A stretch of DNA of 46,659 bases from a virus. A model generated the notes under the pieces. That model was not told the DNA's origin. It saw nothing but the letters and a program-made list of their open reading frames with translations, and searched no databases. The stretch spans positions 1 through 46,659 of the IMG/VR virus record IMGVR_UViG_3300047089_000368. One strand, written 5' to 3'. This document shows, one piece after another, positions 22,697 to 32,221 of the stretch; positions within the stretch are counted from its first letter, which is position 1, and the number at the start of each line of letters is the position of its first letter. The position numbers and the translations under genes were made by a program.

Positions 22697-24130
22697 ATGC
22701 TTTCTACTTCTGAAACTTTTAATTTTCAATCGATACAAGTTGAACTCATTATTAGAGAAGCATATGAAAGACTTGGCATTTTAGGTGAATATGTTGAGCC
22801 TCAAAAATTAGATTCGGCTAAACGTAGTATTGATTTACTACTTTTAGAATGGATGAATAAAAGTGTTAATTTATGGACACTTTCACATAATTATCTTTCT
22901 CTTGCAACAGGTCAGGGACAATATACACTTCCAGATACTGTTAGTAATATAGTTCAAGCTAATCTTAGAACATCAACTCGTCAATTAAACGGAGTAGCAT
23001 TATCTGCTATACGCCAATTAAATGGTACAGCTGCAGCCTCAAGCGGAGTTGCTGCTAATGCGTTTGACGCTAATCCATTAACTGCATGTACTCAAAATGC
23101 TATTAACGGTAACATTAGTTATGATTATGGAGTCGGCAATACAAAAACAATTACTACCATTGGAGTTATATCACAAGCTAATCTGCAATATACGTTATCT
23201 GTAGAAAGTTCTACAGATAACGTTGTTTGGAATATGTTATTTAATATTCCTGTTCAACAATTTATAGCGAATACTATTTATACATTTGTTGTTCCAAACC
23301 CTATTGCTACAAGAGCATATAGAATACGTGAAACCGGTGGAGTTACTTTAAATATTCAAGAACTTTACTTTACAACATATGCTACTAACGCGAATGCTAA
23401 TAATGCATTTGACCAAAATCCTATTACATCATTTGTAGATATATGGGCTAACGGCAATATAGCTTATGATTATGGATTAAATGTTACTCAACAAATTACA
23501 TTTATTGGAGTTCAATCTAATGTTACTCGTTCATATTCAATAACTGTCGAATATTCTCAGGATACTATTAATTGGTTTACTTTATTTGTTATTCCTACGC
23601 AAGTTTTCAATGTTAACGGTATAACTTGGTTTGATGTACCAATGCCTGTATTTGCAAGAGCTTACCGCTTAAGAGAAACTGGAGGAGCAGTTTTAAATAT
23701 TCAAGAAATTTATTTTAATAATAATACTCTTGATTTTGCGATTTCAAATGTAAGTAGATGTGAATATTTAACATATCCTAATAAATACTTACAAAGTAGA
23801 CCTAGTGTTTATTATTTAGATAGACAAATTGTACCTATTCTTAATTTATGGCCTACACCAAGTTTTCAATATAATTGTTTGTTTTACTCATATAAGCAGA
23901 TGATGCAGGATGTTGGTATATTTTACACTAATACCATTCAGATTCCCGCTAGACTATATCCTGCTTTGATTTGGGGATTGTGCTGGCAACTATCTTTAAA
24001 ATATAAACCTGAAGCTGCAGTTATGTTTAAAGCTGAATATGATCAATCATTTGATATTGCAACTGTAGAAGATAAAGAAGAAACCGTTATAAGACTTACC
24101 GGCAGTAATAGTTATATGGAAGGTAACTAA
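22697..24130 (+). CDS. P22 gp4-like tail adaptor with two inserted discoidin-like domains
   Basis: 477 residues. Residues 1-92 (IIREAYERLGILGEYVEPQK, then LLLLEWMNKSVNLW and GQGQYTLPD) and 345-477 (CEYLTYPNKYLQSRPSVYYL, LYPALIWGLCWQLSLKYKPE) together resemble the P22 gp4 tail-accessory/head-completion family, normally about 150-230 residues. Between them sit two similar about 110-residue domains, 119-228 and 232-341. Each has AFD-x-NP-x-T, NG-x-I-x-YDYG, IGV, a W-x-x-LF-x-IP strand and ARAYRLRETGG/LNIQE. That is the layout of a coagulation-factor 5/8 (discoidin) type fold, which often binds sugars or lipids. The adaptor would extend the portal; the inserts could decorate the tail surface. Confidence 0.65.
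   Translation: MLSTSETFNFQSIQVELIIREAYERLGILGEYVEPQKLDSAKRSIDLLLLEWMNKSVNLWTLSHNYLSLATGQGQYTLPDTVSNIVQANLRTSTRQLNGVALSAIRQLNGTAAASSGVAANAFDANPLTACTQNAINGNISYDYGVGNTKTITTIGVISQANLQYTLSVESSTDNVVWNMLFNIPVQQFIANTIYTFVVPNPIATRAYRIRETGGVTLNIQELYFTTYATNANANNAFDQNPITSFVDIWANGNIAYDYGLNVTQQITFIGVQSNVTRSYSITVEYSQDTINWFTLFVIPTQVFNVNGITWFDVPMPVFARAYRLRETGGAVLNIQEIYFNNNTLDFAISNVSRCEYLTYPNKYLQSRPSVYYLDRQIVPILNLWPTPSFQYNCLFYSYKQMMQDVGIFYTNTIQIPARLYPALIWGLCWQLSLKYKPEAAVMFKAEYDQSFDIATVEDKEETVIRLTGSNSYMEGN
23051..23719 (+). repeat. Duplicated discoidin-like domain inside the adaptor gene
   Basis: Codons 119-228 (23051-23380) and 232-341 (23390-23719) encode two copies sharing AFD..NP, YDYG, IGV, LF.IP and AYR.RETGG..LNIQE.YF, roughly 40-50% identical by eye. 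An in-gene tandem duplication is the simplest origin. Confidence 0.8.
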
Positions 24131-24131
24131 A

Positions 24132-24554
24132 ATGAGTTTTATTTCAAGATATAAAGGAAAGCATGTATCTATAGACCGAGATAATCCTCAGGGACTTGGT
24201 ATATGTGATTATACCGATTTTGTGTTTAATCATAAAGATTTGGTTAAGCAAATGGAATGGAGGGGCGATAATTTAGTTTGGACAGGAATGATGGTAGGAA
24301 GACCTTATTTAGATACACCCAATGAGCAAAATAGACCTCCTTTAGTCAAAGATGATCCAAGACCTCTTAAAGACCCACGAGTACCACAAGATACCGTACA
24401 AAACACTCTTAATCGTGGTGCAGCAGGAATTGCGTCTAATATGGTGCAAGTCAATTATACCGATCCGGAAATAAATCAATTGCCACCATATAATCAATTA
24501 TTACAAAAATTAAACAATGTAAGATTTACAGATGGAAGTTTAGTGGATGAGTGA
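24132..24554 (+). CDS. Small conserved-type virion protein
   Basis: 140 residues. GICDYTDFVFNHKDLVKQ, MEWRGDNLVWTGMMVG and LDTPNEQNRPPLVKDDP follow the order of a small protein found beside structural genes in many podoviruses (CD-x-SG-F ... W-x-G-L-x-V ... HPQ-type). The zinc-type Cys residues of some members are not all present. The function is unknown. It overlaps the patatin gene by 8 bases, so the two are translated together. Confidence 0.5.
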   Translation: MSFISRYKGKHVSIDRDNPQGLGICDYTDFVFNHKDLVKQMEWRGDNLVWTGMMVGRPYLDTPNEQNRPPLVKDDPRPLKDPRVPQDTVQNTLNRGAAGIASNMVQVNYTDPEINQLPPYNQLLQKLNNVRFTDGSLVDE

Positions 24555-25665
24555 TCCGAATACATTAAGAATTTTAGAGTTAGATGGCGGAGGAGAGAGA
24601 GGTTACTTATCACTTCAATTTTTCCAAAGATTTGTACAGTTGTGGGGGATAGATATTACCACAATAGCACAAAATTTTGATGTTATTTGTGGTACTTCTA
24701 TTGGAGGTATTACGGCTTTATCTTTAGCTTTTGGTAAAACCATAGATGAAATTCTTCCTTTTTTCACCACACAAGGACCTTATATTTTTAGTTTAGGAAC
24801 ATCTAGCGGATTACCACCTGTATTTCCTTTTCCACCTGATCCTTCTATTAGACCTAATTTTGCACAAAAAGGTGCGTTAATACTTACAGATACTCCTTTT
24901 TATTCATCATCTGGATTTTATGAAGATCAGTATGGTTATGGTTTACTTTCTGGAACGCTGGCGAGTCAATTTGGAACTAATACACTTCAAAATTTATCGA
25001 CTAACGTAATTATTCCTACTTATGAGCAAACTCAAAGTAAATATGTATTATGCTCGAATCTTAATTATCCCGATTTTGCTGGTCAAAATGAACTTATTAG
25101 TAATGTAGCATTAGCTACTGGATCAGCACCAGTTTATTTACCTTCTTTGACATTGTCTAATTCTAATCCTGGTAGATTATCAGGAACATTTTTAGATGGA
25201 GGTATTTACCAAAATAATTGTGCAGGTTTAGGTAGAACTTTAGCACAAATGATAAAACCAACTGCTAATAGGTTTTGTGTATTCTCGATTGGAACAGGTA
25301 TTGGAGAAATGGGATTTGATCCAGGTAATCCTGATATGCTAGATGCTCGTGTTGATCATTTAGTTAGACAAATGCGTTTAACTATGCCATTTGCATTTGA
25401 TACAATTCAAACTATTTATAGTTTATTCAGTATATCTTCAACAGGAGGGCAAGAATCAGTTGCTAAATCGTTATTTCTTGAATCTAATTATACATTGGAT
25501 CAGCTATATTATTATCGTTTCCAGCCTATTCTTGATCCTAATCTTAATACTGAATTGGACAATACTGATCCTGAAATCCTTAGTTATTATGAAACTACTG
25601 CTACCGAGTATTTTAATGAGGATATAGAAAACATAAGTAATTTTATAGGGCATTTGACAGCATGA
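24547..25665 (+). CDS. Patatin-like phospholipase
   Basis: 372 residues. The patatin signature is complete: oxyanion loop DGGGERG (13-19), nucleophile elbow GTSIGG with Ser51 (49-54), the ATGSAPVYLPS segment (190-200), and the catalytic Asp in DGG (217-219). Patatins are Ser-Asp dyad acyl hydrolases that cleave membrane phospholipids. No signal peptide is seen. It overlaps both neighbours (8 and 4 bases) between tail genes, so it is probably made with the virion, and a role in membrane penetration, lysis or escape from a host or vacuole is inferred. Bacterial effectors and defence phospholipases (CapV-type) are other members of this superfamily. Confidence 0.9.
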   Translation: MSDPNTLRILELDGGGERGYLSLQFFQRFVQLWGIDITTIAQNFDVICGTSIGGITALSLAFGKTIDEILPFFTTQGPYIFSLGTSSGLPPVFPFPPDPSIRPNFAQKGALILTDTPFYSSSGFYEDQYGYGLLSGTLASQFGTNTLQNLSTNVIIPTYEQTQSKYVLCSNLNYPDFAGQNELISNVALATGSAPVYLPSLTLSNSNPGRLSGTFLDGGIYQNNCAGLGRTLAQMIKPTANRFCVFSIGTGIGEMGFDPGNPDMLDARVDHLVRQMRLTMPFAFDTIQTIYSLFSISSTGGQESVAKSLFLESNYTLDQLYYYRFQPILDPNLNTELDNTDPEILSYYETTATEYFNEDIENISNFIGHLTA

Positions 25666-28600
25666 AATTCGATGTTTTGCATAATTTTATATCACCTGTT
25701 ACCGGTAGAATTCTTGCAGATTTCAATTATGTTTTAGTTGGAAATAGTCTAGGTATAGCAACGCCATCGCCTATCTTAATAGATATTCGATTAGATTTAA
25801 TAAATTTAAGAAAGAAATATAATACTCTTGTTGATGCTGATTTTATTGTTGGTCATCCTAATGATCAAATTCCTAATGCTCAAGTATTATCAGGATTAGA
25901 TAATGGATATATGTTTAATACTGGAGGAATAGTTAGTACTACTGCTACGATTCCTATAGGTACATTACCTGATCTTACTTATACTTACCTCTGGACAGGT
26001 AATATTTTTAATCGTCCTATAGAAGTTGCGACAATTATTATTAATAATTTGCCTGACTTAACAACTAAATTTATATGGAGAGGAGTAGCTGGCAGACCTG
26101 TTGAGGTCAACGATCTTACTGTTGTTGAAGATGATTTGGGCAATGCTATTGCAGAAATAGCAAGTATTGCTAGTCTTTTATCTTCACTTGCAAGTGCTGT
26201 CAGTGCGCTGCAATCTATTGTTGCTGGGTTAGAAGCAGGACTTGCAAGTGTTGGAGGATGGGTAGGAATAGCATTACTACAAACTCAAGTCTTAGGCTTA
26301 ATAGTTGCAATTGCTGCAACTAATGCCAGGATTGATGCGTTACGACTTAATAATATATCGGCGGATGCAGATGTTTCATTATATAATTTTAAAATAATTA
26401 ATTTAGCCGATCCTATTAATCCACAAGATGCAGCTACAAAACATTATGTGGATAGTGCTATAGGGGGCGGAGCTGCTCCTGTTAATGCAACTTATATAAT
26501 TCAAACAGCAAGTGCACCTTTGATAAATGCTCAAATATTAGCTTCTTTAACTACAGGACTTGTGAAAAATACAACTACAACAGGTGTGTTATCAATAGGA
26601 GTTCCTGGAACAGATTATTATTCTCCAGGACATCCAACTACATTGATTGATGATTTTACTCCCAATGTTAATCCTTTATTGGCTTATGGTAATTTAGGAG
26701 TCGGGACGAATGTACTTTTTTCATTAGTATTAAATAGTGCAATAAATACTGTAAATGTGGCTGTTGGTCCTCAAGCTTTATATTCATTTACAACTGGGTC
26801 AGGTAATACATCCCTTGGATATTTATCTTTATTCGGTTTAGTTACAGGAACAAGCAATACAGCAGTTGGATCAATTGCTGGTTATGCTCTTACATCTGGT
26901 GATAATAATGTTTTTTGTGGATCAGGTACTGCATTTAGTATGACCACAGGGACGGGTAATAGTTTTTTCGGATATGAAGCTGGAGAGGCTAATAATAATC
27001 TTACTGATTGTCTTTTCTTAGGACGTAATGCAGATTGCACCACCAATGGATTAACTAATGCAATTGCTATTGGTACTAATGCAAAAGTTAGTGCTAGTAA
27101 TTCAATGGTATTAGGATTTGGTGTTAATGTTGGAATTGGGACTAGTACACCAGCTTATACTTTAGATGTGCAAGGTAATATAAATGGGACTTGGGTTGGA
27201 AATATTATTGATCTAGCTCATGGAGGTACAAACGCAAGTTTGACTGCTTCCAACGGTGGTATAGTCTATTCGACAGCATCTGCGCTGGCAATTTTAGCAG
27301 GTACAGCTACAGCACATCAGGTATTGCTTTCAGGGTCAAGTACGACGCCATCTTGGTCTACAGCCACATATCCTGTAACAACAACTATAAATCAGCTTTT
27401 ATATTCCTCTAGTACTAATACTATTGCAGGACTTGCAACGGCAAATTCAGGCGTTCTTATAACAAATAGTTCAGGTGTACCGTCTATATCCTCTACTTTA
27501 CCTTTGATAAGTGGAGGCGCAAATGCTGCTCTAACAGCAGTAAATGGCGGAGTAGTTTATTCGACAGCATCTGCATTAGCTGTTAGTACTGCACCAGCAG
27601 TAACTAATGAAATTCTAATGGGTCAAGTAGGAAGTGCGCCTATATGGTCTGCAGCAACATATCCGTCTAATGTATTGCCAGGTCAGCTATTATATGGTTC
27701 TGGATTATTTGCTATTTCAGGACTTACAACAGCAGCGAATGGTGTTTTAGTTACAGACGGTTCTGACATACCTTCTATATCTTCTACTCTTCCTACTGCA
27801 GTACAAGCAAATATTACGCAAGTTGGAACAATTACCAGCGGCACATGGACTGGTACTAATATTGCTTTATCTCATGGTGGTACTAATGCTACATTAACAG
27901 CTTCTAATGGAGGAATAGTTTATTCCACCGCTTCAGCTATGGCTATTTTAGCAGGTACTGCAACAGCTAATCAAATATTATTGTCTGGTAGCTCAGCGGC
28001 TCCTGCGTGGTCTACGGTGACTCATCCTGCAACAACCACTATAAATCAGATATTGTATTCTTCAGCAACAAATACTATTGCTGGACTTGCGACAGCAAAT
28101 TCTGGTGTTCTTATAACAAATAGTTCGGGGGTGCCTTCTGTATCTTCTACATTACCATTGATAAGCGGGGGTGCTAATGCTGCATTAACTGCTTCAAATG
28201 GTGGGATAGTTTATTCAACTGCATCTGCTTTATCTGTTTTAGCAGGTACAGCAACAGCTAATCAAATGTTGCTGTCTGGAGCTTCTGCAGCTCCTGCTTG
28301 GTCCACTGTAACTCATCCTGCGACAACTACTATAAATCAGCTTTTATATTCGTCTAGTGCTAATGTTATTGCAGGGCTTGCCACTGCTAATAGTAGTGTT
28401 CTTTTAACGAATGGTAGTGGGGTTCCTGCTTGGCAAACATTAACTTCTAGTGCTGTAACATCAATTACAGGAACAGCGAATCAAATTACAGCAAGTGCAG
28501 CATCAGGCGCCGTTACATTATCATTGCCGACAGGTGTTGTTATCACAACTTCTGTTACTGCAGGAAATCTTGAGTTAATAACAAATACTTTACAGAGCAC

Positions 28601-29324
28601 TAATACGAACGGCAATATTCTCGTTAATCCTAATGGAAACGGTAATGTAACAATGCTTACAGGAGGAGGTACAGGTAACCTTGGTGTAGGAACTACTACT
28701 CCAACACAAGCTTTGGCTGTTATTAATGGTGGAGTTCAGAATATAAGCAATGAACAAAGCGCCATACGTGTTATAAGTGCACTTAATAATGTAAAGATTG
28801 AACTTCAGAATACAGCTGCTAGTGGTAAATTATATGAACTTCGTAGCAGTAATACAGGAAATTTCGATATTACTGATCGTACCGGAAGTGGTACCAGATT
28901 TATTATAGATACAAATGGTAATGTCGGATTAGGAATAACTCCTTCGTTTAAATGCGATGTAGGAGGAACTACAAGAACTCAAAAATTGATAGGAAATGCA
29001 AATGCGCCTAGTGTTGTTTTAGGAGGAGCTGGAGTAGTAGGAACTGGTGCAGGGTTTATTATTACGGGCACTGAGGTTGCAGGAACATTTGTCTTAACTA
29101 CTGGTACAGGTGTTTTGACTACTGGTATAATTGCTACATTTACTTTAACATCTGCCATGCCTGCTAATATTGTGTCAATTTTCACTCCTGCTGCAACAAC
29201 AATATCTACGGGTATTTTTACAAATGGTGTAACAACCACAGTATTTAGATTAAATGTCGGTGGAGCTCTAGGTTTAACTGCTTCTAGTAGTTATGCTTGG
29301 AATTATATAATAGCTGGTAATTAA
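25662..29324 (+). CDS. Large repetitive tail fibre / adhesin-like protein
   Basis: 1220 residues. The N-terminus (1-150) holds two copies of an LPDLT...RP-x-EV element. A helix-rich segment (about 165-235) leads to INLADPINPQDAATKHYVDS (about 245-264), typical of fibre shafts. Residues about 370-490 carry YadA-like head repeats (NTSLGYLSL, NTAVGSIAG) and NVGIGTSTP. Residues 521-925 are four units of 91-121 residues containing NGGIVYSTASA and TINQLLYSS. A second VGTTTP motif follows and a globular C-terminus (about 1105-1220) similar to that of the protein at 31346. Likely the main receptor-binding fibre. The ATG overlaps the patatin stop. Confidence 0.8.
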   Translation: MKFDVLHNFISPVTGRILADFNYVLVGNSLGIATPSPILIDIRLDLINLRKKYNTLVDADFIVGHPNDQIPNAQVLSGLDNGYMFNTGGIVSTTATIPIGTLPDLTYTYLWTGNIFNRPIEVATIIINNLPDLTTKFIWRGVAGRPVEVNDLTVVEDDLGNAIAEIASIASLLSSLASAVSALQSIVAGLEAGLASVGGWVGIALLQTQVLGLIVAIAATNARIDALRLNNISADADVSLYNFKIINLADPINPQDAATKHYVDSAIGGGAAPVNATYIIQTASAPLINAQILASLTTGLVKNTTTTGVLSIGVPGTDYYSPGHPTTLIDDFTPNVNPLLAYGNLGVGTNVLFSLVLNSAINTVNVAVGPQALYSFTTGSGNTSLGYLSLFGLVTGTSNTAVGSIAGYALTSGDNNVFCGSGTAFSMTTGTGNSFFGYEAGEANNNLTDCLFLGRNADCTTNGLTNAIAIGTNAKVSASNSMVLGFGVNVGIGTSTPAYTLDVQGNINGTWVGNIIDLAHGGTNASLTASNGGIVYSTASALAILAGTATAHQVLLSGSSTTPSWSTATYPVTTTINQLLYSSSTNTIAGLATANSGVLITNSSGVPSISSTLPLISGGANAALTAVNGGVVYSTASALAVSTAPAVTNEILMGQVGSAPIWSAATYPSNVLPGQLLYGSGLFAISGLTTAANGVLVTDGSDIPSISSTLPTAVQANITQVGTITSGTWTGTNIALSHGGTNATLTASNGGIVYSTASAMAILAGTATANQILLSGSSAAPAWSTVTHPATTTINQILYSSATNTIAGLATANSGVLITNSSGVPSVSSTLPLISGGANAALTASNGGIVYSTASALSVLAGTATANQMLLSGASAAPAWSTVTHPATTTINQLLYSSSANVIAGLATANSSVLLTNGSGVPAWQTLTSSAVTSITGTANQITASAASGAVTLSLPTGVVITTSVTAGNLELITNTLQSTNTNGNILVNPNGNGNVTMLTGGGTGNLGVGTTTPTQALAVINGGVQNISNEQSAIRVISALNNVKIELQNTAASGKLYELRSSNTGNFDITDRTGSGTRFIIDTNGNVGLGITPSFKCDVGGTTRTQKLIGNANAPSVVLGGAGVVGTGAGFIITGTEVAGTFVLTTGTGVLTTGIIATFTLTSAMPANIVSIFTPAATTISTGIFTNGVTTTVFRLNVGGALGLTASSSYAWNYIIAGN
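27222..28437 (+). repeat. In-gene repeat array of the large fibre
   Basis: Units start at 27222, 27513, 27876 and 28167. Units 1, 3 and 4 are of one type (97, 97 and about 91 codons) and unit 2 is a longer, diverged variant (121 codons). Each has GG-A/T-NA-x-LTA, YSTASA and, except for unit 2, TTTINQ-x-LYSS. Repeat number could change by recombination. Confidence 0.85.
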
Positions 29325-29391
29325 CTATTATTGAAATATATTAAAAAACTATGTATATTATATAATATAAAAATAATTTAAAGGAAATTTT

Positions 29392-29619
29392 ATGGATATT
29401 GAAGCAAAAGCAAACGAATCGAAAAAAAGAACGAATTTAATGAATAGTATTACTATTGACTGGCAATTTGCACAACAACTAATTCCTTTGGTATTAAATG
29501 AATCAAATAAGGTAACAGCTGAATTTAAAATAGGTTGTACCAATTTGCATAAGTTTTGTATCAATATTGAAAACGATATAAAAGAATTAAAATCAATGAT
29601 TCCTAATGTTAATGATTAA
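29392..29619 (+). CDS. Small helical hypothetical protein (75 aa)
   Basis: 75 residues, helical and amphipathic (EAKANESKKRTNLMNSITID, FKIGCTNLHKFCINIENDIK). AAAGGAAATT precedes the ATG, and an AT-rich TATATAATAT stretch upstream could be a promoter. No family recognised; it may be a fibre chaperone or an assembly protein by position between fibre genes. Confidence 0.5.
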   Translation: MDIEAKANESKKRTNLMNSITIDWQFAQQLIPLVLNESNKVTAEFKIGCTNLHKFCINIENDIKELKSMIPNVND

Positions 29620-29625
29620 TTGCCA

Positions 29626-30390
29626 ATGGGAATTTTTGTTGATTATTTAACTAATAATTTTTCCGAACTTAGCAATGTGCCGCAAACAATAGTTAGTGCG
29701 GATACAAATGTATTATGGGTAACAAGCCTATTAATTTGTAATCGCACTGCTGCGCCTATTAGATTTTTTTTACAGACAGCACGAGTACAAGGAAGAACAT
29801 TAGAAAAAATATGTTATGGAGCTACTACAGGTAATTTGATAGCTGTCTATAACAATGGTTCATCTGGATTTGGCGCTACATTAACTAATAGTGGTTCATT
29901 ATTGCCATTTTCTGTTGATGGATTAACAGTTGCGTTAAATGCTAGGATTCTTGTTAAGGATCAGACTACTACAATTCAGAATGGTATTTATACTCTTAGT
30001 ACTATTGGAAGCAATTCTATTCCTTGGATTTTAACTCGGGCCACTGATTTTGACAGTGTATTAGATATTATAAGCGGAGATGCTGTATCTGTAAGTTTTG
30101 GTACAGTAAATGCAAATACTAAATGGATACAGAATTCCAACGTTACTGCGATTGGAACAAGTCCAATTACTTTTATTGTTAATTTACCTCTTAAGATATT
30201 TTGTACCACTGAATTTGAAATATTGCCTTACAAATCAGTGGACATATGTGATTTTACAGGAATTACTACTCTACAATATAACGTAACTCCATATATAAGC
30301 GATAGTCTCATATGCTTTTCAAACGGTTATACTCAAGTATTTGACTGTAAAGTTTCTTACAGCAGATTAAACGAACTCCCCCTGACATAA
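29626..30390 (+). CDS. Tail fibre-associated protein
   Basis: 254 residues from the ATG at 29626; a TTG at 29620, right after the upstream stop, is the alternative. The first about 60 residues (YLTNNFSELSNVPQTIVSAD, NVLWVTSLLICNRT) and the last 60 look like a small beta domain. Inserted near 68-190 is a segment with TLTNSGSLLPFSVDGLTVAL, RILVKDQTTTIQNGIYTLS and ILTRATDFDS. That segment is the well-known phage fibre element usually seen as VKDQT...NGIYT...L-x-RA-x-DFD. Probably a fibre or fibre connector. Confidence 0.65.
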   Translation: MGIFVDYLTNNFSELSNVPQTIVSADTNVLWVTSLLICNRTAAPIRFFLQTARVQGRTLEKICYGATTGNLIAVYNNGSSGFGATLTNSGSLLPFSVDGLTVALNARILVKDQTTTIQNGIYTLSTIGSNSIPWILTRATDFDSVLDIISGDAVSVSFGTVNANTKWIQNSNVTAIGTSPITFIVNLPLKIFCTTEFEILPYKSVDICDFTGITTLQYNVTPYISDSLICFSNGYTQVFDCKVSYSRLNELPLT

Positions 30391-30459
30391 TTCCTTTTAT
30401 TATTACAAAAAACCTAGTATAATATTTACTAATTAATTTATTGTTAAGGTAAATGTTAT

Positions 30460-31329
30460 ATGCCTACAAGACTCACATCATTAGAACTCGATGCATCACC
30501 AGGAAATCCAAATGCAGTATTTGCTCCGGCAGTTTTAACGACAGCCGAAATTAATGCCATTCCTCTAGCTAATTTAAGAGCTGGCGGCATTGTATATAAC
30601 ATCAGTGTAGGCAATTTGCAGACTTATACTATTAACGGATGGGAAAACTTTGCCCTTAGCGGTGGAGGAACTGATGTTTTTGACAATATAACAGTAAATA
30701 ATGTTGCTACTATATCAACGCTACATGTTACGAATACTTCTACTGTAGGGATTATCAATTCGTCAGGAAATATTACCACAACAGGAACAGTTGCAGCTTT
30801 TGATGTGAGTGCAACAGGTACTATCGGGACCAGTGGCGCAAATTTATCTGCAGCTGGGGTTAATGCCACTGCCATTAATTCTGCTAATACAATATATGGT
30901 CCACGTCCTTCCGGTGCATTTCATTTTGTTGATAATGCACAGACAATTGTATTTTCAGGCACTCAAAGTAAGCTTAGTCTTGTAACAACTAGTGATTATT
31001 TAAATCAGTTTGATTCACCTGTTGCAGGAAGATTACGTTATGTTGGAATTGGACAAAGTCCTATTCAGGTACTGATAACTTTTAGTTATGGAGGAGCATT
31101 TTCTACAACAGGTACTTTAGCTTTTGATCTTCACAAAAATAATACTGGTTCGATTACAACTAGTACTGCAGGTATTTGTTACACATCAAGTGGTACCGGA
31201 GGGGCTAGTAGTTGTACTGTAACAGCTGTTACATCAATGGCAATAAATGATTATATAGAAGCATTTGTATCAGGTACGGCAGGTACTATGTCGTTCATGA
31301 ATTATAATATGTTTATTACACAAATTTAA
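30460..31329 (+). CDS. Short tail fibre 1 (duplicated N-terminus)
   Basis: 289 residues. Residues 1-95 (MPTRLTSLELDASPGNPNAV, then FAPAVLTTAEINAIPLANLR and YTINGWENFALSGGG) are nearly identical to those of the next gene. A Thr/Ala/Gly-rich beta shaft (about 80-150) and a distinct C-terminus (about 150-289, with GRLRYVGIGQSPIQVLITFS) follow. A shared base and different tips are typical of fibre pairs. AAGGTAAATGTTAT precedes the ATG and a TATAAT lies at 30418-30423. Confidence 0.65.
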   Translation: MPTRLTSLELDASPGNPNAVFAPAVLTTAEINAIPLANLRAGGIVYNISVGNLQTYTINGWENFALSGGGTDVFDNITVNNVATISTLHVTNTSTVGIINSSGNITTTGTVAAFDVSATGTIGTSGANLSAAGVNATAINSANTIYGPRPSGAFHFVDNAQTIVFSGTQSKLSLVTTSDYLNQFDSPVAGRLRYVGIGQSPIQVLITFSYGGAFSTTGTLAFDLHKNNTGSITTSTAGICYTSSGTGGASSCTVTAVTSMAINDYIEAFVSGTAGTMSFMNYNMFITQI

Positions 31330-31345
31330 ATAAAGGAAACATTAT

Positions 31346-32209
31346 ATGCCTACAAGACTTACATCATTAGAACTCGATGCGTCGCCAGGAAATCCAAACG
31401 CGGTATTTGCTCCAGCAGTTTTAACGACAGCTGAAATCAACTCTATTCCTCTAGATAATTTAAGAGCAGGAGGCATTGTATATAACATTAGTGTTGGAAA
31501 TTTACAGACTTATACTATTAACGGATGGGAAAACTTTGCTCTTAGTGGCGGAGGAAGTGATGTTTTCGATAATATAACCGTAAATAACCTTGCCACTATA
31601 TCAACGCTGAATGTTGCGAATACAGCTACTGTAGGAGGTCTTAGTACTGCCGGCGCGATTGCTGGTAATATTATAACGGCATCATCAAGTATTGCGACAA
31701 CCAATGCAAGTATAAATTCTGCAGGTGCGATTCTCGGCCAGACTTTGGGTATTGCTGGTACAACAACTACAAATGCTTTAACTGTAACTACCACTGCAAC
31801 TACAAATATTTTAAATGCAACAACTAGTGTAACTGCAGGCAGAATATACGGCAAACAAAGTTCCGTACCTACATTCGTATTAGGAGGAGGTGGTGCAAAC
31901 GGTACAGGAACTATATTTGGTTCTGAAGCTGCCGGAGTTTTTCAAATGGCATATTCCGGAGTATCCGGAACACGTCCTATATCAGTAATAGCTGTCTTTA
32001 CTCTTGTTAGCGCAATGCCTAGCGCTTATTCGGTTATATTTACTCCTAGTCCGGCCGCTACTTTTTCTACTGCAACCAGTTCTTTTACTCAACAGGCTTA
32101 TATACAGCAGCAAAGTCAAACTCAGTTTCAGTTAGTTTCAGGACCTGCGAGCACTATTCCTGACGGTATTTATTCATGGCAGTTTATGATAATGGGCTCT
32201 ATTACTTAA
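31346..32209 (+). CDS. Short tail fibre 2 (duplicated N-terminus)
   Basis: 287 residues and a paralogue of the preceding fibre. The first about 95 residues match closely, with mostly synonymous DNA differences. The tip differs: PTFVLGGGGANGTG, ISVIAVFTLVSAMPSAYSVI and IPDGIYSWQFMIMG resemble the tip of the 1220-residue fibre (PSVVLGGAGVVGTG, IATFTLTSAMPANIVSIFTP). So base and tip come from two sources, a mosaic. It ends 12 bases before the next gene. Confidence 0.65.
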   Translation: MPTRLTSLELDASPGNPNAVFAPAVLTTAEINSIPLDNLRAGGIVYNISVGNLQTYTINGWENFALSGGGSDVFDNITVNNLATISTLNVANTATVGGLSTAGAIAGNIITASSSIATTNASINSAGAILGQTLGIAGTTTTNALTVTTTATTNILNATTSVTAGRIYGKQSSVPTFVLGGGGANGTGTIFGSEAAGVFQMAYSGVSGTRPISVIAVFTLVSAMPSAYSVIFTPSPAATFSTATSSFTQQAYIQQQSQTQFQLVSGPASTIPDGIYSWQFMIMGSIT

Positions 32210-32221
32210 CGGTATACTAAT

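Noticed and set aside
25391-25627. 78-codon ORF in another frame of the patatin gene
   Set aside because: A shadow of a well-supported gene; hydrophobic composition is an out-of-frame artefact.
24547-25665. CBASS or other anti-phage defence operon built on the patatin
   Set aside because: No nucleotide cyclase or accessory gene is next to it; overlaps tie it to tail genes.
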